Notes under the pieces: generated by a model
What the model was told of the DNA's origin: nothing
The model's input: the letters and a program-made list of their open reading frames with translations, nothing else
The model's database searches: none
DNA from: Paraburkholderia sabiae
GTDB taxonomy: Bacteria > Pseudomonadota > Gammaproteobacteria > Burkholderiales > Burkholderiaceae
Direction of reading: 5' to 3'
Assembly: GCF_030412785.1 (NCBI RefSeq)
Contig: NZ_CP125295.1
Span: forward strand, 4,402,001-4,466,000
DNA length: 64,000 nucleotides
Shown: positions 54,595-62,100 of the stretch, in pieces
Layout: every line of letters starts with the position of its first letter
How positions within the stretch are numbered: position 1 is the first letter of the stretch
Program-made: the position numbers and the translations under genes

Positions 54595-54625
54595 GCCGTG
54601 GGGCGTTCGCGCTCCACGGCTTCTG
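54595..54625 (+). terminator. Strong UUCG-capped hairpin after the subunit genes
   Basis: GCCGTGGGGCG (54595-54605) and CGCTCCACGGC (54610-54620) pair over 11 bp (one G-T) around a TTCG tetraloop. TTCTGTT follows, only a weak T-run. It lies in the 201-base gap between the second subunit and the next gene and is likely a partial terminator or mRNA 3'-end stabiliser, giving more subunit than peptidase mRNA. Confidence 0.55.
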
Positions 54626-54751
54626 TTCCATCGCCAGGGCGCACGGGGTAGCCGCGCCAGGCGACGGTCGCACAAGCCTTACTTCGCCACACGCTGCTGC
54701 GCGTGCCGCAAGGCCATTGCAGCGCAAACGGCGAAGCACCAGGAGACAACC

Positions 54752-55198
54752 ATGCAGGCGTTCAAACGCATTGCGATGCTGGTACTGCCTGTCGCTATTG
54801 GATTACCGGGCTTCGCAGCCCATGTTGTCGCGGGCGAACTGCGTTCTGCCGTTCAGGCGGATACGTCGGGCGCGCCTGCTGTCGTTGTGCCCGCTGCACA
54901 GGCGAGTGCGGACAAGACTGCATCGCCCGCACCGGCGAGTGCCGCCGACGCGACCTTCGGTGTCGCGATGACGGCCGAGCAGCTCGATGCGCATCGCGGC
55001 GGCGAGCAGGTCTACAACGACATGAACCTGCGCGGCACGGTCGCGAACAATACGGCGCGTGGCGTGGATACGGGATCGAACATGATCACGGGCGGCTCGT
55101 TCTCGAGCGCCAGCGGTTTGCCCACCGTGATACAGAACACGGGCGCGAACGTGCTGATCCAGAACGCGACGATCGTCAACGTGCGCTTCGGGGAATGA
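54752..55198 (+). CDS. Small secreted protein with double-glycine-like site (candidate minor subunit)
   Basis: A 148-residue protein. Signal sequence QAFKRIAMLVLPVAIGLPGF, then an Ala/Pro-rich linker to about residue 68. Residues 72-84 read AMTAEQLDAHRGG, close to the double-glycine leader consensus (hydrophobic -12, S/T -11, L -7, GG). The 64 residues after GG are Asn/Gly/Thr-rich (TVANNTARGVDTGSNMITGG, then PTVIQNTGANVLIQNA), similar in style to amyloid repeat units. It is 3 bases from the C39 peptidase gene. ATG 54752 follows AGGAGA. Role as nucleator or minor subunit is inference. Confidence 0.7.
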   Translation: MQAFKRIAMLVLPVAIGLPGFAAHVVAGELRSAVQADTSGAPAVVVPAAQASADKTASPAPASAADATFGVAMTAEQLDAHRGGEQVYNDMNLRGTVANNTARGVDTGSNMITGGSFSSASGLPTVIQNTGANVLIQNATIVNVRFGE

Positions 55199-55201
55199 GC
55201 G

Positions 55202-55891
55202 ATGAAACTCCAGAGAGGGGTGTGGCTTCTCGCGTGCGCGCTGACAGTAGCAGGCGCGGCGCGCGCCGATCCCATCACGATCTACGAACCGTCGGGCGCG
55301 GGTTACGCGATGCACGTGACGAGCCTGAAAGAGGCTCGTTTCAAGCGGACCATCAAGCAGCAGTTCGACTTCAGCTGCGGTTCCGCGGCTGTCGCGACGC
55401 TGCTCACGTATCAGTACAACTATCCCGTGAACGAGCAGACGGCTTTCCAGGAGATGTACGAGAACGGCGATCAGGCGAAGATCCGCACCGAGGGCTTTTC
55501 GCTGCTGGATATCAAGCGTTTTCTGGAGCGTCGCGGTTTCATCGCGGACGGCTATGAGCTGCCGCTGCAAAAACTCGTCGAAACGAATACGCCCGCGATC
55601 GTGCTGATCAGCGAAAGCGGCTATCACCATTTCGTCGTGGTGAAAGGGCTGAAGAACGACCGCGTGCTGATCGGCGATCCCGCGACGGGCACGCGGCCCG
55701 TGCCGTTGAAGAGCTTCGAGGCGAAATGGGAAGACCAGGTTCTGTTCGTCATCCATAACAAACCCGGCGTCGGGGTCTTCAACGATCCCGTCGACTGGCG
55801 GGTCGCGCCGCCTGCGCCGTTGTACACGGGCGTCAATCGCGATGGTCTGTTCTTCACCGTGATGCCGAAGCACGGCGCGAGCGATTTCTGA
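55202..55891 (+). CDS. Secreted C39-like cysteine peptidase (FapD-like)
   Basis: A 229-residue protein with a Sec signal (LQRGVWLLACALTVAGAARA). The C39-like domain contains the Gln/Cys pair in QQFDFSCGSAAVATLL (Cys59), GFSLLDIKRFLERRG, the catalytic His in SGYHHFVVVKGL (His142 or 143) and Asp159 in VLIGDPATG. It resembles FapD, the C39-like peptidase of the Pseudomonas Fap amyloid system. As it is exported on its own, not fused to an ABC exporter, it acts in the periplasm. Adjacent proteins with RGG motifs are likely substrates. Confidence 0.85.
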   Translation: MKLQRGVWLLACALTVAGAARADPITIYEPSGAGYAMHVTSLKEARFKRTIKQQFDFSCGSAAVATLLTYQYNYPVNEQTAFQEMYENGDQAKIRTEGFSLLDIKRFLERRGFIADGYELPLQKLVETNTPAIVLISESGYHHFVVVKGLKNDRVLIGDPATGTRPVPLKSFEAKWEDQVLFVIHNKPGVGVFNDPVDWRVAPPAPLYTGVNRDGLFFTVMPKHGASDF

Positions 55892-55899
55892 GGGCCATC

Positions 55900-57108
55900 A
55901 TGAGAACGGAGACCCGAAAAATAGCCGGTATCGCCACGATGCTATGTGGGTCGATGGTGACGTTCGGCGCGCATGCGTTCGAGCAAAGCGTGCAGGCTGC
56001 GGAAGTGGGTACGGCACACGATGTCGCGAGCGGGCCGGTCGAACCGCTGGTGATGCGCGACGTCGCGCCTTCGAACGATGCGCCCGATGCAATCACACAG
56101 GCTGTCGTCGATGCGTTGTCGGCGCAAAAGCCGCGCGCACCTTCCGATGACGTTGTGTCTGTGCCCGTGTCTTATGCGGCGCCGATTGCCGTCGTCACAC
56201 CGCGCAGCGATACCGACGAAGCGGTCAGTACGGCGCCCGTCACGACAGCCGATGCCGCGAACGATGCCGTCATCAACGAAGCGTCGTATGCAGTCGAAGA
56301 ACCGGGCGCAACGTCGCCGGAACATGTTGTCGCGAAGGAAGCCGAGCCTGCCGTCAAACCGCTTCCGGTGTCGTATGCGGCGCCGATCGCGGTTGCGGCG
56401 CGCAAGGCCGATGCGCCTCGCGAGCAGCCAGCGGAACGACGCGCGCAAGCGAAACCGATGCAGCATGAAGCGTCGACTCAAGCTCGAAATGCAACGCCGA
56501 CACCGCCCCCCGTGTCGCCCGCGCATGCGGAGTCGATCGCTAGCGGGACTATGATCGACAAAGCGCCCGTTTCGTATGCCGCTCCCATTGCCGTACCGCA
56601 AGCGTCTCAGATCGTGCGCAACGACACGCCCCCCGGCGCGAACCGCGTAGTGAAGACGCAAGCAACGACTACTGAAGACCCGAACTGGTCGTCGAAAACC
56701 ACGGTCGCGATCAGCGAAGAAAAGCTCGACACGATGCGTGGCGGCTTCGATGTGGCGAACGGCCTGAAGGTTTCGTTCGGCATTTCGAGGATGGCTGTCG
56801 TGAACGGCAATCTCGTCACGCAGACCAGCTTCAACATTCCGGACCTGAGCAACATGACGACGCAGCAGGCGCAAGCGCTCGCGGCGGCGAACATGGGCTC
56901 GCTGCTGCAAAACGGCGTGGGCAACGTCGCGCAGCAAGGTTCCGTGCAGGGATTGTCGGGCGCGGTGATCCAGAACACGCTGAGCAACCAGAACATTCAG
57001 GCACTGACGACAATCAACGCATCCGTCAATTCGCTGGGTCTGTTCAAGAACATGAATCTGGGCGCGACGTTGAACAGCGCGTTGATGAATTCAGTCAGAC
57101 CGAGATAG
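55900..57108 (+). CDS. Secreted protein with VSYAAPIAV repeats and double-glycine-like site
   Basis: A 402-residue protein. Signal near residues 1-26 (MLCGSMVTFGAHA). Residues 27-260 are a disordered Ala/Pro/Val-rich region with three exact copies of VSYAAPIAV (90-98, 157-165, 224-232). Residues 270-282 read AISEEKLDTMRGG, a near-perfect double-glycine leader site. The 120 residues after it are Asn/Gln-rich and patterned (VVNGNLVTQTSFNIP, LLQNGVGNVAQQGSVQ, NTLSNQNIQALTTINASVNS). The processing site and position beside the peptidase suggest that a long pro-region is removed to free a C-terminal domain. Confidence 0.7.
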   Translation: MRTETRKIAGIATMLCGSMVTFGAHAFEQSVQAAEVGTAHDVASGPVEPLVMRDVAPSNDAPDAITQAVVDALSAQKPRAPSDDVVSVPVSYAAPIAVVTPRSDTDEAVSTAPVTTADAANDAVINEASYAVEEPGATSPEHVVAKEAEPAVKPLPVSYAAPIAVAARKADAPREQPAERRAQAKPMQHEASTQARNATPTPPPVSPAHAESIASGTMIDKAPVSYAAPIAVPQASQIVRNDTPPGANRVVKTQATTTEDPNWSSKTTVAISEEKLDTMRGGFDVANGLKVSFGISRMAVVNGNLVTQTSFNIPDLSNMTTQQAQALAAANMGSLLQNGVGNVAQQGSVQGLSGAVIQNTLSNQNIQALTTINASVNSLGLFKNMNLGATLNSALMNSVRPR

Positions 57109-57120
57109 CAGCCTCATCGA

Positions 57121-57157
57121 AAAGGGCTCGCGAGGCATGATGCGCCGCGAGCCTTTT
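57121..57157. terminator. Bidirectional terminator
   Basis: GGCTCGCG (57125-57132) pairs perfectly with CGCGAGCC (57146-57153), flanked by AAAG on the left and TTTTAT on the right. It sits between the convergent 402-residue protein gene and the barrel gene, so it can end transcription in both directions. Confidence 0.75.
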
Positions 57158-57179
57158 ATATGCCTTAAAAGCAGGCCGC

Positions 57180-58604
57180 TCAGAACTGGATCGGCATGCG
57201 GAACGTCAGCGTGAGATCCGGCGTGTCGCGCGTGAGGCCCGCGCCGAGCGAGAAGTTCAGCGTCGTCTTCGGCGTGATGCGATACGAATAGCCGACCAGC
57301 AGCGTACCGAGTATCACGCGCACGGAGCCCGGCACGCTTTGCCCGTTCTGCTTGGTCGGCAGCACGATGCTCTGGTCGTAGCCGATACTGAACGAAGCCT
57401 TTTCGTTCAGCGCGAGACCCATGCCGATGTTGAAGCCGTAGATGTCGCCGGGCTGGATATGACCGACGGGATCCGTTTCGCCGTTGAGGATGTGCAGGCT
57501 CAGATCGCTGCGTCCGAAGCTGTGCAGATAGCTGAAGTTGCCGAAGAACACGACCGGGTCGCTCGGGAACAGCCAGGTGAGGCCAGGCTGGATCGCGTAG
57601 AAACCCGTGCCCGTCGGCTGTTCGAGCGGCAAGCCCGTGCCCGTCGTATTGCCGATACAGCGCGTCACGCAATCGGTGACGACGTCGAACGGACTCTTGC
57701 CCGTCGCCGTCTTGAAGCGCAGCCAGCCGATGTAATAGAACTTGTCCGGGCCGCCTTCGTTCAGCTGGTAGCGCAACGTCATTTCGACGTCGCCGATACC
57801 GTGACCGCTGCTGTTGAAGACGTTGTCCTGCGCGGAGCCTGTGAAGATTTCGCGGCTCACCGTGTCGTTGGTCGAATAGACGTACGGCACGCGCACTTCG
57901 AATTCCATCCGGTTCGTGATGCCGTAGCGCGCGGCAAGACCGCCCGTGAGCACATTCGACTTGATCTCGCGCACATCGATCAAACCGATCAGCAACGCGG
58001 GAATGATCGTGTAGCCGACCAGCGCGACGCGGTCCGACGACGAATAGCCGAACTGGAACGACGGCTCCAGTACGAACTTGTTGCGCGGCGTGAGCACGCC
58101 GGGCTGATCGAAGATCGGCGCGACGGCGGGCGGCGCGGTATCGGGGATGGGCGCCTGGCCGACGGGCTGCGACGGCTGGTTCTGCTGATCGCCGCCGTTT
58201 TGCGCGGTGCTGATCGCGGGCGCTGCGCCCGTTGCAGCGCCCGCAGTTGCTCCGCCACCGGCTGCTACGCCTGCACCGTTGCCCGCGCTATCTCCCGTAC
58301 CGGTGCCTTGCGCGATGCCCGCGGCAGGCGCCGCGCCCGCGCCGGGCTGACCCGCTCCGCGCGTTGTATCGAGCATGCGTGAATCGAGTGCTTTGCTTAA
58401 TTGCTGGAATTGCGCTTCTTCTTCGGCGAGTTTGCGTTTGAGTGCGTCGAGTTCCTTGATCCGGTTGTTTAATTCCTGGCGAAGGGTTGCGATATTGTCT
58501 TGTGCAGTTTGATCCTGAAGCGATTGCGCATGGGCTTCAGCGTAAAAGAGAAGCACCGTCGCGTAACTGATCATCCGCACATGTCGAAATGGCTCGCGCT
58601 TCAT
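57180..58604 (-). CDS. FapF-like outer-membrane secretin barrel with coiled coil
   Basis: A 474-residue protein. Signal: HVRMISYATVLLFYAEAHA. Residues about 30-77 form a coiled coil (IATLRQELNNRIKELDALKR, then KLAEEEAQFQQLSKAL). Residues 80-145 are a Gly/Ala/Pro-rich linker. From about 165 the sequence alternates like a transmembrane beta-barrel (LEPSFQFGYSSSDRVALVGY; final FRMPIQF with C-terminal Phe). This coiled coil-linker-barrel order is the plan of FapF, the trimeric channel for Fap amyloid. It is on the opposite strand from the subunits. ATG 58604 follows GGAG. Confidence 0.75.
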   Translation of the reverse strand: MKREPFRHVRMISYATVLLFYAEAHAQSLQDQTAQDNIATLRQELNNRIKELDALKRKLAEEEAQFQQLSKALDSRMLDTTRGAGQPGAGAAPAAGIAQGTGTGDSAGNGAGVAAGGGATAGAATGAAPAISTAQNGGDQQNQPSQPVGQAPIPDTAPPAVAPIFDQPGVLTPRNKFVLEPSFQFGYSSSDRVALVGYTIIPALLIGLIDVREIKSNVLTGGLAARYGITNRMEFEVRVPYVYSTNDTVSREIFTGSAQDNVFNSSGHGIGDVEMTLRYQLNEGGPDKFYYIGWLRFKTATGKSPFDVVTDCVTRCIGNTTGTGLPLEQPTGTGFYAIQPGLTWLFPSDPVVFFGNFSYLHSFGRSDLSLHILNGETDPVGHIQPGDIYGFNIGMGLALNEKASFSIGYDQSIVLPTKQNGQSVPGSVRVILGTLLVGYSYRITPKTTLNFSLGAGLTRDTPDLTLTFRMPIQF

Positions 58605-59125
58605 GGGTCTGTTCTCCATGTCAGGCTTGCAGGTTCTACCCCGGTACACCTAGACAACAGGCCAGCGGCATCGACACGTCCAGTCGTTGTGCTGGGCATG
58701 AAGCATTCCCTCGTTCGACGGCCTTTGCGGGACTCAGGAACGTCTTCATGCGCGCGAATTGCATCGGTATTGAAGCCGTGATTCGCTATTGGTATGTATT
58801 TCGAAATTGTCTTGATGCATCCGCAATAAGGTCTTTAAAGATGATCGTCTCTCGCCTTGAATACGGACCATAAAAGCCTAACGCATCGGGGGTGCATACG
58901 CTAATAAGAAGAACCCTGGCCTGTGATGGTTAGCCAACAGAACGAAGCGGTTTTTATGCGGCTTTAAAAGCTGTTGGTCCGCTATCCGTAGTTTCGGTCG
59001 ACACGCGTCTGTCACAGGCGCGCGCAAGCATGCTCGATGTGCGTGTGCACAATCCGTTTCTGCTCAACGGGTGCATAATGCGCTTCAGTCGATGCAGCCG
59101 ATTGTCGCCCGACGCGGAGGACGTC
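58605..59125. other. Divergent region between barrel gene and glutamate dehydrogenase
   Basis: About 520 bases with no supported gene. It is AT-rich around 58800-58960 and should contain the promoters of the barrel gene (left) and the dehydrogenase (right). The frame upstream of 59126 is open from 59030 but that part has no gene-like features. Confidence 0.5.
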
Positions 59126-62100
59126 ATGCAAGCGAAGAACGAAGAAGCCGTTGCCCATCTGCTCAACGATGTCGTCGAATTCGCGCGAGGACGATTGCCC
59201 GAGCCCGCATTCGCAGCCGTCGAACCGTTCCTGCACCACTACTACGATTTCGCCGACGCGGACGACCTGCAAAGCCGCGGCATCGCCGATCTCTACGGCG
59301 CCGCGATGGCGCACTGGCAAACGGCGCAGCGCTTCGTGCCAGGCAGCGAGCGTTTGCGCGTCTATAACCCGATTCTCGAACAGCACGGCTGGCATTCCGA
59401 TCACACCGTGATCGAGATCGTCAACGACGACATGCCGTTCCTCGTCGACTCAGTGTCGATGGCCGTGAACCGTCAGGGGCTCGCGCTGCATTCCGTGCTG
59501 CATCCCGTGTTTCGCATCTGGCGAGGCAAGGACGGCGGCATCGAGCGCATCGCGCCGGGCGGTGTGTCGAGCGACGATGGCCAGTCGCAACTCGCGTCGT
59601 TCATTCATTTCGAAGTCGACCGTTGCGGCGACGCGGCGAAGCTCGATGCATTGCGCAATGAGATCGCGAAAGTGCTCGGCGACGTGCGCGCAGCCGTCGA
59701 AGACTGGCCGAAGATCGTCGACATCGCGCGCACGACCATCCGCGACATGGCCGCGCGCGAGACGAGTCCCGAAGGCGTCGAAGCGCGCGCGTTCGTCGAA
59801 TGGATGGTCGCGGATCACTTCACGTTTCTCGGCCAGCGCGACTACGAGCTGGTCACGCACGAGGGCCAGTATGGTTTGCGCGGCGTCGCGGGCTCCGGCC
59901 TCGGCATTCTGCGCGAGTCGTTGAGGCCGCAAGGCGCGTCGGAGGTGACGCCGTTGCCGCCCGCCGCTGCCAGCATCATTGCGGGCGCCGCGCCTATCTT
60001 TCTGACCAAGGCCAACTCGCGTGCGACCGTGCATCGTCCCGGTTATCTCGACTACGTTGGCGTGAAGCTGGTCGGGCCGGACGGCAAGATCAGCGGCGAG
60101 CGTCGCTTTATCGGGCTGTATACATCGACGGCCTATACGGCGTCGGCTTCGGAAATTCCCATCGTGCGCCGCAAGTGCGCGAACATCGTGCGGCGCGCGG
60201 GCTTTCTGCCGAAAGGGCACCTGGGCAAATCGCTGGTGACGGTGCTCGAAACCTATCCGCGCGACGAACTCTTCCAGGCTGACGAAAACGAACTCTACGA
60301 CACGGCCATCGGCGTGCTGCGTCTGCAGGAACATCAGCGCACGCGCATGTTCCTGCGGCGCGACCGCTTCGATCGTTTCGTATCGTGCCTCGTGTTCGTG
60401 CCGCGCGACAAGTACAACACGGACTTGCGCCGACGCATCGCGAAGCTGCTGATGAGCGCGTTCAACGGCACGAATGTGGAATTCACGCCGCTTCTTTCGG
60501 AGTCGACGCTCGCGCGCATTCACTTCGTCGTGCATGCGGAGCCGGGCGCGATGCCCGATGTCGATACGCGCGAACTCGAAGCGCGGCTGATTCAGGTGTC
60601 GCGCCGCTGGCAGGACGATCTCGCCGATGCCTTGCTCGACGCGTTCGGCGAAGAGCAGGGCAATCGCCTGTTGCAGCATTACGCGGATTCGTTTCCGGCC
60701 GGCTATCGCGACGATTATCCGGCGCGCACGGCGGTGCGCGACATCGAACTGATCGAACGCGTGCAGGGCACCGCGCACATCGCGATGAATCTGTACCGGC
60801 CGATCGAAGCCGGTCCGCGTGCGTTCCGCTTCAAGGTGTATCGCGTGGGCGATCCGATTGCACTGTCGCGCAGCCTGCCGATGCTCGAACATCTCGGCGT
60901 GCGCGTTGACGAAGAGCGGCCTTATCTGATCGAAGCGCCGGGCGCTGCGCCTGCATGGATTCACGACTTCGGCCTCGAACTCGCCGACGATGCCGAGTTC
61001 GATATCGAGCGCGTAAAAGACCTGTTCGAAGACGCTTTCGATCGCGTGTGGACAGGCGATATCGAAGACGACAACTTCAATCGTCTGGTGCTGCGCGCGC
61101 AACTGAGCGCGCGTGAAGTGACGATACTGCGGGCGTATGCGAAGTATCTGCGTCAGGTCGGATCGACCTTCAGCGATGCGTATATCGAACGCGCGTTGAC
61201 GGGCAATCCGGCCATCGCGCGCATGCTCGTCGAACTGTTCATCGCGCGTTCCGATCCGGCGCCTGCGACCTCGCGCGATGCGCGCGTCGAGCGGCTGCTG
61301 AAGACGATCGAAAGCGCGCTCGACGAAGTACCCAATCTCGACGAAGACCGCATCTTGCGCCAGTTCCTCGGCGTGATCAACGCGACGCAGCGCACGAACT
61401 ACTACCGGCGCGAAGACGACGGCAAGCCGCGATCCTATCTGTCTTTCAAGTTCGATCCCGCGAAAGTGCCGGGCTTGTCCGAGCCGAAACCGATGTTCGA
61501 GATCTGGGTGTATTCGCCGCGCGTCGAAGGCGTGCATCTGCGCGGCGGGCGCGTCGCGCGCGGCGGCTTGCGCTGGTCCGATCGTCGCGAGGATTTCCGC
61601 ACGGAAGTGCTCGGCCTGATGAAAGCGCAGATGGTGAAGAACGTGGTGATCGTGCCCGTGGGATCGAAGGGCGGCTTCGTCGTGAAGAATCCGCCGCCGC
61701 CCACCGATCGCGAAGTATGGATGCGCGAAGGCGTCGCGTGTTATCAGACGTTCTTGCGCGGGCTGCTCGATCTCACCGACAACCGCGTCGGCGGACAGAT
61801 CGTGCCGCCGCCTGATGTGGTGCGCCACGATCCCGACGATCCGTATCTCGTCGTTGCCGCCGACAAGGGCACGGCGACGTTCTCCGACTACGCGAACGCG
61901 ATCTCGCAGGAATACGGTTTCTGGCTCGACGACGCGTTTGCATCGGGCGGCTCCGTCGGCTACGACCACAAGAAAATGGGCATCACCGCGCGCGGCGCGT
62001 GGGAATCGGTGAAGCGCCACTTCCGCGAAATGGGCGTCGATACGCAGACGATGGACTTCACGGTGGTCGGCGTCGGTGACATGTCCGGCGACGTGTTCGG

